The position numbers and the translations under genes were made by a program. Shown here in pieces: positions 11,404-23,791 of a DNA stretch of 64,000 bases; within the stretch, counting starts at the first letter, position 1; each line of letters begins with the position of its first letter. The stretch is taken from NCBI GenBank assembly GCA_036674765.1, contig JARVKI010000066.1, positions 62,001 through 126,000 of the forward strand. Direction: 5' to 3'. The notes under the pieces were generated by a model. It saw only the letters and a list, made by a program, of their open reading frames with translations. It ran no database searches and was not told the DNA's origin. The stretch comes from Seiridium cupressi. Its lineage: Eukaryota > Ascomycota > Sordariomycetes > Amphisphaeriales > Sporocadaceae.

Positions 11404-12482
11404 TCTTGCAGATACATCAGGCCATGTAATCGTCAAGGGAAAGCATTCTTTATGGGCGGGAAACATATAGAAGTGTTCAGAAACAATTAATGGAGATGTT
11501 ACCTCAATTCACGTGCCAACTCAAGGTTGTTTTCGATTAAGCTCAATTGTCTACATAGATGGTAGGGATCATAGCTCCCACGGCCGGGAGAAAATGGCTC
11601 AAAGTCTCCCGACTGTGAGCCATTGAAATGCAACGCGTCCAACGCAGCTAGCAATCATACACAAACACTATAGTCCCCTGGCTGCAACGTCAAAGTCATG
11701 CTCTTGGCCAGCGAAATTCCTCTTTCACATCGGCAGGAATTGTGGAGCCTGTATGCTTATAATAAACTAACGAGAAATTGAAAATAGAAAGTCTGATGAC
11801 ACAATGTCTGGCTCATCCTTCGCCTGATCTTCATTATACCACGTCTTTGGTTGGTAGTTCATCTTAATCATGTTATATGTAATGTGACGGATCCTGAAGG
11901 AGCGCGCTGTTCCCAACATGCTGGTTATAACGGCATATGCTGTTGGTACCCACTTGTCAGCAATATGTCATATCATGTCTGATGCGATCCATCTGTGCCT
12001 CTGGGATACGATACTGTGATCTGGTCCACCAGATGCCACGTCCCCGCAGCCGTCGCTCAGCTACTTTGTAAACTGCCGCACGTTCTCAATTCTATAAAAA
12101 GAAGTATTCATATTACAGATAGAGAATGCCCTATGTTGCTGTAATGCGGCGCAGACGCGAGAGCAGTGATGCTTCTAACTTTTTACCCCTTTGACACGTT
12201 GTGCCTAACGTATATTGGCGTTTTCTCCGTGCATTTGGTACGAGTTCTCTTTTCAACTATACGCTTCACAAGTCCTTGTGATAGATATTTCTGCTGCGTG
12301 GATTGCGCACATCAATTTGGGTTTGAGAGTTCAGATAGGCCGGGAGTCTGGAAGTACAAATTCACGATATAACGATCACACTTTCCGAACTCGTCGTGGT
12401 GAGGGCTGCGCGTAATAGCAGGATCACATGGGCTCGGTGGATACTATCCTCAAAGAACAAATACTCCCAGGGCCCAACTCTG
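11404..12482. other. Intergenic stretch, nothing recognised
   Basis: About 1.1 kb without a convincing gene. A TATAAAAAG occurs near 12093, roughly 390 bases before the CAP10-like start, so its relevance is unclear. Confidence 0.4.
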
Positions 12483-14432
12483 ATGACTACGATGGCATTA
12501 AAAAGCTACACGCTCAAGTATCTTGCAATAGCGGATATATTAACGCTCCTGTTATTGTATATAACTCTATACAACGAACCTGATGACGCGTTTCGGCTCT
12601 CCACAAACAGACCAGATTGGTTTGTCCGAAGCTACCTAGAAAGAGGGAGTAAAGATGGCAAGCACACAGACAACCCGCCATTACCACCATGGCGACAACC
12701 GGATGATCATGCGATATCGGAGCTGATGGACCGCGCCCACAAGAGCTTCCCAAGGCTCCTATCGAAACGTCCACACAATCTAAAGGAGGCAGGGCAGGCG
12801 TACCGCTCGCGGCGCGGTCGACATCCTCCCCCCGGTTTTGATGTGCGGTTCGAGGCAGCGAACCGGACAGACGCAGTAGTAGTGGAAGACTTCTTTGACC
12901 GCATCTACCAGGACATTGCCTCCTTCTGGTCCATGGACCCAATGGTAATGCGGCGCCGTGTGCACAGACAGCCACAACGTATCCAGGTTCGCCGGGGCTA
13001 TGCATCTTTCGTGGCCGACTTTGGCAACTTCCCAAAGCGGTGGGACTGGATGGAGCTGTGGACGGATGTGGTGAAGGATATAACGCAACATCCGCCGGAC
13101 CTGGATATGGCTATCAATGTTATGGACGAGCCGAGGATCCTGGTCCCTTAGGAGGAAATTGAGAGCTACACTGCCACAGAATAGAGTCTGCGCGAGTTTT
13201 TCCAAAGCCATGAGGCGAAGACGGACTACACGGACTACAACTACTTGAACGCAGAATTAGGCGACAATTCCTACGAACCACAATGGATATTTGACCACGC
13301 AGATAAGTATTGGGACTACGTGAGGGATGCATGCCCTCCTGACAGCCCAGCGCATCAGCTTAATTCGTCTATGACCTCAGCGAGTGAGTCCATAGACAAC
13401 CTATGTCCCAGCTCTCCTCTACCAAGCTACAGCCACCGGGGCTTCATCTCCAACTTCACCGCCGCCCAGGACGCCTGCCAGCAGCCCCATCTTCGGGGCT
13501 TGCACGGGACCTTCGTCGAGCCGGGCGGCATGAGAACATTGAACACACTTGAATTCCCCATGTTCAGCGGGTCCAAGCTACTCCAGAACAACGATCTGCT
13601 CCTCCCGGGAGCCATGTACCTTACTGACGAGACCCGATACTCGGGAGGTCAAGGACACGGCGGGCTATGGCGGGACAAGAAAGACGGGCTGGTCTGGAGA
13701 GGCGTGGGAAGTGGAGGTCGAAGTACCGAAGCAAACTGGTGGAGATTCCACCGGCATCGGTTCGTGCAAATGGTGAACGGATCCGCAGTCACGTTGCTCG
13801 AGAAGAGCAGTAAGACAGGGACCATGGATTCAGGAATGACCTTCAGACTTGGCAAGAACGATACTTCCGCCAGCATTGTCACGTCGGCAGAGGGCAACGA
13901 CCAACTCAGCGCCTCACTCGTCTCGTTTGCCGATGTGGGTTTTACATGGATGACCTGTTCACCAAAGCAATACAGTCTCTGGGGGCACCTGCTCCCGACT
14001 TGCCCGTATAACGACGCATACTACACCGTAAAGCCTCAAATATCCATGAGCAAGCAGTATGGAAACAAGTTTCTGCCGGACGTCGACGGGAACTCGTTCT
14101 CGGCACGGTGGCGTGGCTTTCTGCTCAGCTCCAGCCTGCCTTTAAAAGCGACCGTATACATCGAATGGCATGACAGCCGGCTGATTCCCTGGCTGCACTT
14201 TGTGCCGTTTGACAACTCGTTTGCTGACATTTATGGTGTGTTAGAGTACTTCCGGCAGCATGACGAAGAGGCGAGGAGAATTGCGGAAGATGGTCAAGCT
14301 TGGGCACGAAAGGTGCTGAGAAGAGAGGATATGGTCCTCTACATCTGGAGGTTACTATTAGAGTATGCTAGGGTGATGGATCCGCAGCGTGATAGGCTCG
14401 GATATGTCAACGATCTAGGAGGTACAGATTAA
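12483..14432 (+). pseudogene. CAP10/GT90-like glycosyltransferase with two in-frame stops
   Basis: One continuous frame of 650 codons; an in-frame ATG also exists at 12396. An N-terminal membrane anchor (YLAIADILTLLLLYITLY) suits a type II Golgi protein. Then come AYRSRRGRHPPPGFD and VVVEDFFDRIYQDIASFW, both hallmarks of the fungal CAP10 family (capsule-associated, GT90, relatives of beta-1,2-xylosyltransferase). The C-terminal half keeps DVGFTWM, SKQYGNKFLPDVDGNSFSAR and HFVPFDNSFADIYGVLEYF, typical of the catalytic part. Two TAG codons interrupt it, at 13149-13151 (after EPRILVP, where relatives have Trp) and 13182-13184. No frameshift occurs across the rest, so decay is recent or the stops are sequence errors. 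TGG to TAG is a G-to-A change; the second fits CAG to TAG. Confidence 0.82.
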
Positions 14433-15422
14433 ACAGCTCTTCAACGTCAAAGCGATTGAAAATTTGCGTTGGCATTATTTGATATACTAGGTACCACATA
14501 GATGACGAGGAGCTTTTCTACTCGGCGTTTCGAACTAGCCATACCCATTCTTTTGATGGCCTCAGCATTCACGCTTTTTAGGTACCTGCAGAATATTTTA
14601 GGTAATGCTAACTGTAGGCATCGCATTGCATTGCATAGCAACGTCTAAATTGAATTATACATTTTGATTGATACCGTTGTATGGGAACTTGGAAAGCACA
14701 ATCGCAAAGCAAGCAAGCACACCTTTGCATTGCACCTTGGATGCAAGAACAGAGTGGCAGCTGCACAGCCATCTAATCCAATGGCCGGGAGGAAAGCAAC
14801 AATTCATCAGGTGACAAGCAATAAGATGTTCATTTCGACGCCCATTTCTCACTAGCCTCCTCTCAACTCTACTGGCAGAATCGTCCTTGCACAGGCCAAG
14901 ATATATGTATCATGGCTTGATAAGATTCTCAAGTTTATGTCTATTAGAACCCTTGCTAAATGGACTATCGTATCTGAAGCCGCAGATTCAAGTGGTTGGT
15001 ATTCAATGGGGCTGTCAGCGGCGATAGTCAGGTCGGGATATTGCCCGCGGCAGCTCAACCCCCTTTGAAACTGGAAAGCTCTCATTCCATTTGGCTGGTC
15101 GCATCAATCTTTGCGAAATACAGACTGATTGACCTGCGTCCGAGCTTTAGGTCGAAATATGCGACTGGCTTACGAGCATGGTTCGACTCGCTCACGGCCC
15201 GCGTGGGGCAGGCTCTAGCGCCATACACGCTGCATGTTCTTATTCTCCCGCCTATGTGTCCTTTTAGGGAACCGCCCTCTGTCCTATTTGTGTACGTGTT
15301 CTGAGGCACAACTGAAAAAGGTATCGAGTGGAATCGTAAGTTCTCACGGCAGTTTTGCCATCGCGGTCGAAGTCTACGCCTACCAAGTTCACCGCCTTTT
15401 CATCCAGAACGCAACTTGAACC
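14433..15422. other. Intergenic stretch, nothing recognised
   Basis: About 1 kb with short overlapping frames on both strands and no motif or splice pattern that I can support. Confidence 0.4.
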
Positions 15423-17246
15423 ATGCTCCCATCCTTAACGGACGTTTTGAACGCTATTGCTCTGGCACCCGAGAATTGGAAGGTGAAACGATACCTCGAC
15501 AACGCCAAGTGTGGTAAGTACATAGCTAAGTCCCTTTGTTTACTAGGACTATCTGATTCTTGTATAGATTCTGTTTCTGCCGATCTCGGCAACGTACTTT
15601 CGTCACAATTAAGGGAACGGTTCGAACAAGAGCTTCTGCAGTCAATATTCGACAAGTATTGCATCGGGAATTCATCGCAACGGAAGCGTAAGTTTCATCT
15701 GTCTTGGTTATCATGTAATTGCTTATAAAGCCACAGACTGGGACGAAAAAAGCTTCGAAAGGTTTATCCGAAGTGCTCATTCTGCGAGCGCAATCTCCGA
15801 CTCTGCCATCCAGCTTCTCTGGAGAAGTTTCTGTTTCTACGCCTATCATCCATTTCCGCGTGGGATTCGTCACGTAAAGGTGGACTTTCATGGATTTAAC
15901 CAGGCAGCGCTTCTTAACGTCTTCCAATGTGACCGTCTCCTCGGCACCCGAGAACTCGAGTGGTACTGGCGCAATGATGCGACCGATTTTCACAGAGCCA
16001 GCTTTGAGAGAATTTTCAGGAGCATCGCAGCTCCAGACAGAAACACCGGCAATGAATTTCAACACGAGAAAAATGATACTACTTCCATGTTGAGCGACGC
16101 CATGGATGATTTGGTCATGGTTGGGCCACAATTCATGCATGCAATGCCCTCAACCGAACAGCTTGAGACTATAGCCCGAAAACTTTCCACAGAAGGTTTT
16201 GCTGTAGCGCGAAAAGCAGTAACGCGAGAAGAGTCCTCAGCCTTGATCAATTTATTGCTACGATTGGATTTGAGGAAGGAGAATGGGGCTGGCTTCATCA
16301 TGGTGATGTGGTGGCAGACAGCCCGCTATGTGAGGAATTGACCAAGGCTTTGATCAACAACCTTACTGGAGGTGAAAGCGAGCAATTCATTACATCTGAG
16401 CAACTTCTGAAAGCAATGAATTCAATGGCAAGTTGATTCTCAAGTCAGATCAGTCAAAGACCGGCACTTACTGACATATTAAAGCCGAACCTTCAGTTAC
16501 GATTTCATCAGCTATGGGCGGTATTATTCCAACCTCCTGTAGCCGACAATATTGTCAAATTACCGCGAGCAGCCGAACCTGCGGCAACCCATATTGGCGG
16601 GGCTGTGTCACTCTTCGCACCTCACATCAAGATCGCCGAGGGTTACAGCGAAAGGTTGAATAAGTATAATACACGAGTCTCCCTAAGGGACTTGTATACC
16701 CCACCAGAATTGGGAGTAACGACGGTGACTCATTTGACCCGTAGTCTATCTCGTCATTCCTCCGAATACATTGTGTTATTCACTGGGGATGCTGTTTCTA
16801 TGACCCAAAGAACAGTTTTTGGGGCTTACCTTCCGGGCACACCGCAAATGAGAAGCACGGATGCTAAATACGAAAATCTACATGTGCTCTTCGAACTGGA
16901 GCCTAGATTCCGTCTTCTACGGTGGAATAAATCTCATGTGCCACTCTCGAACTCGATCAGAGCAGAGGGGAAGCAGGGGACCTTGGGGCAAGTTGAGGCG
17001 AATGAAACTACGGAATTCGTTGATACACCCTACTGGATCGGGGATCCTATGGGCCAGTGCCAGGGGCTTAGGGTTGATCCCGGAAGGAAAACAGCTACGC
17101 TGACAAGTGGCGATGGGCGATATTACAATCACGTGGAACCAGGCCGAAACTATGGAAGCGAGAAGAACTGTGATGTGACAATTCATATCGCACAGATGCA
17201 TATTTTTGAAGTGGAAGGTACCAATGATCACAGGGGTGAAAGATGA
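15423..17246 (+). pseudogene. TLDc-domain protein with one frameshift
   Basis: Exons 15423-15513, 15568-15687, 15737-16427 and 16485-17246. The first two introns are GT-AG. The third (16428-16484) appears to be GC-AG, with donor GCAAGT and a CTGAC branch site near its 3' end. The C-terminal exon reads SSEYIVLFTGDAVSMTQRTV, FGAYLPG, HVLFELEP, then YWIGDP, LRVDPG and a final IFEVEG, matching the TLDc domain (TBC/LysM-associated, linked to oxidative-stress resistance and V-ATPase regulation). The front is an unclassified helical region. The frame shifts by one base near 16250: before it the text reads TREESSALI, after it GFEEGEWGWLHHGDVVADSP in another frame. A missed intron cannot be excluded, but no good donor is seen there. 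Confidence 0.65.
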
Positions 17247-17971
17247 GGAAAACACACACTGATCCGGATGCGCCACAACGAAGAGGTGAAAGGGAAATTC
17301 TTTTTTTCCATGCTCGCAAGAACCAATCACAATCTGGCCCAGTGTTCTTAAACGAGCCTCACACCAAAATTAGTCACCCATATCAGAGATCCAATTTGCG
17401 ATGCAAGAAGCTGGCGGCAAATTTGTCGAAATTCCGAGTGCGGATGATAGATTTCAGGTCCTGGATATCACCACCAGCTCTATCGACAAGCCATATGTTC
17501 TGCTTATGACTGGCAGTGTCTTGGTTATAGTTTTAAGCTTATTTATAAGGAGTGAAAGGTTGTTTTCGAGCGCCGGCATCGGCACGGCATAGAGGTATTT
17601 AATCGGTGGAATGACTCGCAAAACTACCAATGAAAAGAATAATTAAAAACTAATGCAGTCTCGATCATATGACGGTTCAGTACTCCCATATTCTTGCGTT
17701 GAGTTGATATCCACAAAGTCATGGCAGCGCTCTGAATCGGCGGTAAGATGGCGTGTGATAAGAGATAGCACGCTTGACATCATCACCGGCCTGCTCCAAT
17801 AGTTCACCCCCAAGTCCGGCGGCATCGTACCCAAGCCTCGACTGTCCGGCTCCTAGGAACAGAACCATCAACGACATTGTCCCTATCTCATACAAGATTT
17901 CGAAATGCAACTTGGTTTTAGAAGCTCCGCGCACGTTCGGTATTCTAATATCGATCTAAACATCCCAAATA
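17247..17971. other. Intergenic stretch, possibly degraded coding
   Basis: Short frames at 17401-17592 (+) and 17719-17934 (-) look protein-like in places (for example LGYDAAGLGGELLEQAGDDV on the minus strand) but have no recognisable family or intact start and stop arrangement. The minus-strand piece could belong to the neighbouring F-box relic. Confidence 0.25.
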
Positions 17972-18205
17972 CTACCTATACAGTTTCCAAGATATATCCC
18001 TGACTCGTGTCTGCCGAACAAAATCCAGCAAGTCCGTTTCCCTAGCATATATATCCCGAAGCCTACAGCGAGCCAGGTTTGGGAGATTATCCAGTTTTAC
18101 GACATGGTGTAAAAGGCATTCATTGTACCAGTTTGATTCTGGATCCTCGAGAAAGTGGAAATCGCGGGGATCGCGAAAGTAGTGCAGGTCGAGACTCTGC
18201 AGCCT
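17972..18205 (-). pseudogene. F-box/LRR-type protein relic
   Basis: A 77-codon minus-strand stretch reads RLQSLDLHYFRDPRDF, then VVKLDNLPNLARCRLRDIYA and DLLDFVRQTRVRDI before a TAG stop. The run of spaced Leu and the phrase order are typical of the C-terminal part of fungal F-box proteins with leucine-rich repeats. In-frame stops lie just upstream (TGA and TAG before 18240) and no F-box or start is visible, so this is a 3' fragment only. Confidence 0.45.
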
Positions 18206-19862
18206 AGCATAAGCCCTTCAGGTCCGGAACAGGATCTATATTACATGAAAATGAGAATAAAATGGTATTTGAAGTATTTAACAAAAGAAAGTGTTAATAA
18301 AAGTTCGCTAAAGACAATTCTATCATAATCTCCTTGATACGTGGACGTATGAGTCATGAAAAGGTGTATTAGAAAGGATAGCTGGTTGCTGCTAGATCCG
18401 CTTACCATATTAAGGTGTGGGAGACTGGTTATAGCGTTTACGTGTATGCTAGAGGGCAAGCTATTTAGCAGCATCATTGAGCTTGATTTACAGCCGCACC
18501 AAAGTTTAACAACCGTCAACGCGAGAACAAGCTGAACGGTACGAGTTTTATACACCTACCATATCTGTTTAACTAAGATTACCTCTTTACCTCACTACAT
18601 GTCTTTACCGCAAATTCCTTACCCACTGTCAAGATATGCTGTACAAAGGACGCCAAGGTTAACTAAGACAAGCCAGATGAGCCATTCGCGTCATACACGT
18701 GTCTATGGAACAAAATAAAAATCAACGTTATCTCAATCCGAGCCACGGAGACCAAATTCGTGCGGTGCAGATATATCCGCCCCAGAGTCAAAATGCCGTC
18801 TACATCACGTGAGATTTATTTTCAGTGGCGAACTAGTCTAATCTATCTAAAAAGTACTTCTGTTTTCTACGAGGACAAGTGACTTCTTGCTCAGGAAGGT
18901 GTTTCGCACTCGTAATAACTTGTGATCCAACCACTACACGTAAACAAAGTCCAAGGTCGGCTGTTTACCACTTAACCCTCAACAGACGTTGGTTTTTACT
19001 GGGTACGTCAGCCCCTAAGTAAACCCCGAAGATTCGCAACTGGACTAGCCTTGGCCGTGACAGCGACGGAGTTGAAATCCGTGTTTTGTAAAGCCGTCAA
19101 TTAGATTACCCCGCAATGATACTGGATCGGCAATTGCGTTGGACTATTGGAACTGCAACCGCTCGTGGTAAAGACGAACCAGAATTGTACATTTTGGGAG
19201 CTCCGGTGGCTCTCCTCCGTGAGGCTAGACCCGAAGGGAATTGACCTGAAATCGGGCGGTTCATAGCATGGTGTTGTTGCTTCTTTTATCACCAATTTAA
19301 GTCTCACTCATGGACCAATATCGGCCTAATGGCACTAGTCCCCCGCACAAATGCCGGCACTTGAACTAAACCTGCCTCGCATCTGTTACACTGCCGCCCG
19401 CTAAGAGGCGACTACTTTGTCATCCGCGTTTTGGATACGGTACCTACTGCGGCGGCTTCGCCTAGCTTCCGTGCCTATTTCACATCGTACTGGAACACTT
19501 CCGACGAGTGTTCTCATTCATGGAACTCAAACATCCTTCATCACGGAAGGTAGGTAATGACCCTAGTGCGGAGCAGCTTGATATCTGGTGTCACAATCAC
19601 ACCAAAGTTCAATTAGCTTAGTATCGCAAATCATCATATCGAGGGAGTGCTGTCGCATCCGCGCCATTGAATAGAGTCCCCAATGTCTCGGGTGTCAGGA
19701 CTAGCTCGATATATATACTTGATTCTTCAACGTCCGACCATCAGTCTCGAGCGTCACACTACATGCAATTAAAAACTCGGCCAAGGCATTGGTCTGCATC
19801 CTACATCCCTCTATTGCAGCTATTACTCTTGTCTAATAAAACGTCCTGACCCGGTCAGCACC
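18206..19862. other. Intergenic stretch upstream of the GH28 gene
   Basis: About 1.6 kb with no gene recognised. The part closest to the GH28 start has an AT-rich ATATATATA near 19710, a possible core promoter element. Confidence 0.4.
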
Positions 19863-21698
19863 ATGCGCCTCTTTTTGGCAGCCCTCTTGGCGGCGACGTA
19901 CTATGTTCCTCCTGTTGTGGCCCAGCTATCCGGTAGTGTGGGCCCAACAACGTCCACTGCATCAAAGGCCGCAAAAAAGATTTGCAATATCATGGACTAT
20001 GGAGGAGTATCAAGTGCTACAACAGACAATAGTGCCGCGATTACCTCTGCTTGGAGTGCTTGCAAGTCCGGTGGTCAAGGTCAGTGAATGTGTACTGTGC
20101 TTACTATGTCAATGCTCTAACGACTAGTCAGTATATATTCCTGCTGGAAACTATGGTTTAAGTACATGGGTCACGTTGAGTGGAGGCACTGGAGTCAGTA
20201 TTAACCTTGAAGGTACGTGAATCCCTGCTGCGGCAAATCCAGGTTCTTGTCACAAACTTAAACTTGCGGCCCTTTGCAAAATACTGTGGTTAGGTGATTG
20301 GCTATTTCCTAACTCAACCTAAAGGGATTATATACAGGATCGGCACTGCTGGTGGTAATATGTTTGCAATTTCAACGACAACAGACTTCGAGTTCTACAG
20401 TGCAAACTCTGAAGGAGCGATCCAGGGATATGGCTACGAACTCAATTCTGGAGGTGCAAGCGGACCACGGCTCATCCGCCTTATCAGCGTCACCGACTTC
20501 TCGCTTCACGATATTGCTCTTGTTGACGGTACGTAAGCGAACTTTAGCAGTGTAATCCTACTAATGGTATCGTTAGCCCCTGTGTTCCACCTCGTTCTTG
20601 ATACTTGCACCAACGGCGAGGTGTACAATACCATAATTCATGGTGCATATGAGGGAGGTTTGGACGGAATCGATGTCTGGGGAACTAATATCTGGTTTCA
20701 TGACATCGAAGTGAGCAACAAGGATGAATGTGTAACGGTGAAGAACCCCGCGAGCAATATTCTAGTCGAGCAGATACATTGTAACTGGTCTGGCGGCTCG
20801 GCCATGGGATCATTGTCCACGGGAATCGGTAAGTTGTTTTAGACCGAAAGTTTGACACTAAAACGCTGACCCTCGAGTGAAGATATTCACGACATCGAAT
20901 ACAACTACATCTACACTCATCATTCCAACCAGATGTACATGTTCAAATCAAATGGTGGCAGCGGCACAGTGAAAAACATATTGCTCAATAACTTTTCCGG
21001 CCATAGCAACGCCTATACTCTTGATTTGGATAGTGCTTGGAGCAGCATGTCCGAGGTTGATGGTGACGGCATCACTTATACTAATATCACATTTGATAAT
21101 TGGAAGGGAACCGCTACCAATGGTGTTCAGCGTGGCCCAATCAAAGCAAACTGCCCTTCGGCAGTGCCGGTAAGTACCTCTCGGTATTTTTCTCTTATGC
21201 CCATTGCACCCTACTTTAGAAGGGATGGTTCCTGGATGTGAATTTTGCTTTTAGAACACGAGCTTCATCTCCCGATCATTCTCGCCGCCGATCATGCTTG
21301 AAGAGGGAATCGCTAATACCTAAGTCTTGTAGTGCACAGACATTAACATAGAGAACTTCAATGTTTGGACTGATACTGGTAGCTCTGTGCTTTGGGGATG
21401 TCAAAACGCTTATGGGTCCGGGGGCTGTCTTAAGTCAGGTTCTGGGGGCTCTTACACATCGACCTCTACTGTCACATCAGTCAGTGGCTACCAGTACACC
21501 ACCATGTCTAATGAGTTACCTTCAGGGTTCCCCGTGGGGCAACAGATTCCTATTCCGTCGATTCCAGCTTCGTTCTATCCCGGCCGACAACCCATCTCTG
21601 CGGTCCTGGCAAAACGCGACGAGCCAAGCCCGGCGACAGTGGTCGAAGCCAAGCCGAGCATGACTGCAGCCTCGACTATTACTAAGGTCATCAAATAA
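19863..21698 (+). CDS. Secreted GH28 rhamnogalacturonase-type hydrolase
   Basis: Six exons, 19863-20079, 20132-20212, 20325-20528, 20577-20828, 20883-21169 and 21333-21698, join without a break to 468 residues; all five introns are GT-AG. A signal peptide (residues 1-20, ending VVA) precedes [29 protein letters not shown], then [32 protein letters not shown] and GGSAMGSLS. These are the rhamnogalacturonase branch of family GH28: the DGIDVWG and NKDEC blocks replace the NTD and DD blocks of polygalacturonases. The enzyme should cleave the rhamnogalacturonan-I backbone of pectin outside the cell. The C-terminal 80 residues are Ser/Thr/Pro-rich with a KRDEP site and no catalytic block. All six exons are intact, in contrast to many neighbours. 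Confidence 0.92.
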
Positions 21699-22001
21699 AC
21701 GCCCGTTTCTAATGTTTGAGTTTATTCCCTCGAATGAGCCTTTCTGATATGGGTGGCAAAAGGCTGCAGTAGCGTCACTCTCTTAAATAGTCAATATCTC
21801 GGGAGAAGGATATTTGCCCAATAGTGGTATTGAACGATGCCTCTCGCCAAATGGACATTCTTTGTCAGTCCTACATACATGAGCTAGTTAAAGTGACATA
21901 TCTCTATCACCAGATCTATAGTTCACCGTTATTGCATCTGCCTCGGACTTGGCCCAATGTGGATTTTGTTCCCTGAAGCTGATCTGCACAGGCATCTGTG
22001 A
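21699..22001. other. Short intergenic stretch
   Basis: About 300 bases between the convergent GH28 gene and ankyrin relic. No feature seen. Confidence 0.4.
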
Positions 22002-23791
22002 CTATATAGGGGTCGATCGGCTGGGATAATATGCACTCTCGAATAAATCTTTGCCAGGCGCCTGCAGCATATCCACTCGCTTAACCCCGAGGCTCTCCAG
22101 GATTTGCTCCGCCTCTCTGCATCTGGGATTGAGTGATGCGTGCGCGAACATCATTGGCGTACAGGACTCATTGATCCCATTGTTTCCTTGGCAAAGCTTC
22201 TCGTTCGCCGGCATGCCAACACGAAGGAGGATCTTGAGCGCCTCGGGGTGACCCTCGCTGGCAGACACTTCCAAAAGGGTGCCATAAGCTGTCGGCTGGG
22301 CCTTGAACGCGGCCGTCACATCGAGCACCCTTGCTGATTCTAGCAAGTAGCTGACTGCATCGTAACATCCGAGTCGAATCCCGTACCATCACACCGTGAG
22401 CCATTCTTCCTTCGACATAGACGCTCCCTCGGCCTCAACAACCAGTTCGAGAACAGGAGGCTTATTGCCAAGGATAGCTGCGACGACGGTAGGTACACCA
22501 AACGGCCCCTTCTCTTTGGTCGATATAAGTTTGACAGCATCTGCATTTCCAGTCCAACATGCCAGGTCAATTGGTCGAGGAGACCCTGGTTCGTCATCCC
22601 GTTGTTTGTTCAAATCGACGCCATTGTCAATTAGAAGCTGCATGAAATCAATATAACCGTATAAAGACGCGTAGTACATGGCCTCTGTGAGGCAATTATC
22701 TTCCAAGTCAACATGCTCCCTCTTGATATACTGAATGAGTTGTTTGCCAATGGCTGTGTGACCGAGTCGGGCGGATTGATTACAGCCAGTTGAAGCTCCT
22801 CTTTACACGGGAGCTGGAATCCAATCTCGGCATCCGGAATTGATTCGTGGTTCTTTCCATGGTCCTTTTCAATGGGATCCTTTGTCTTGCTGACATCAGT
22901 GGTATCCAAGCCGTCATCGCCGAGAGCGATATCGACCATCATCTGGTCACCAGACTTGACAGGCGCAACGAGCGGCTGGAAGCGCGGCTCTTCCTTCTTC
23001 CTATCAATCACACGAAGAAGGCGTCTTGCTAGGTCATGTTGGCCGGACGTGATAGCGGCATAAGTTGGGGATCCAAAATACCTTCCCTAGCTTTCGGGCC
23101 TGACTTTCGCCACCGAAGACAGGAGGAGGGGCTCATATACATTACGCAGATGTGAAATGATAGCTGCCGGCACAACGTGGCGTTCAAATTGTTCAAAGTA
23201 GATCGGATTAAAATCTTTGAACACTTTCATGACGATACCAGGAACAGATGAATTAGCGCCGACCTGGTCACTCAAATGCCTGGCAATCATCAATCTGGCT
23301 ACAAAGCCTCAACAGTGGCTCATAGCGATTGGCTGTGGGTACTTGTAGCGTATCGAGGAGATGATGAACGAAGGTCGAGATGTTGAGCCACCAGAGGTCG
23401 CTTACTTTCGCCGGATCACAACCATGGGTATATTTGGGGCTGAAGATGTTCCAAAACTCGGCCTGGTTGGTATGTGGGCAACGAGAAAGAAATTGTGCCA
23501 TAAACGGGATCATCAAAGCTCCATATTCATGGTCTTGGCGTGCTTTGAAGTCGTCGCACTTATACCGCAGGGTATCGTGGAAGATTAAGAGCGTCTCGTA
23601 GGCGAGCAAAACCTCTTCGTTGAACAACCCTGACGACTCGATCAGTGATCAGAAATCTCTGCATTTCCCCGCCTCTCAGCCTTACTGTTGACTTGGCGCA
23701 GTTTGATGGATTCTCGCAACCCAGCAAGCTGAATCGTCGTTTCTATGATGGTGTGGAAAAGCTCGAGGGGAAAGTCTACTAGTGTCATCAT
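22002..23791 (-). pseudogene. Ankyrin-repeat protein with F-box-like N-terminus, multiply broken
   Basis: The start at 23791 opens MTLVDFPLELFHTIIETTI, the F-box-like lead of a common fungal ankyrin family. A GT-AG intron (23685-23630) leads to FNEEVLLAYETLLIFHD. Later segments have ankyrin phrasing: GRYFGSPTYAAITSGQHDLA, EAMYYASLYGYIDFMQLLID, PIDLACWTGNADAVKLI and TLLEVSASEGHPEALKILL. Breaks: a frame change near 23280-23290, a TAG at 23087-23089, a frame change near 22760-22800 and a TGA at 22389-22391 where Arg (CGA) is expected. The segments on either side of the TGA are in the same frame. Such proteins are thought to act as adaptors, possibly in ubiquitin ligases; this copy is non-functional as written. 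Confidence 0.7.
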
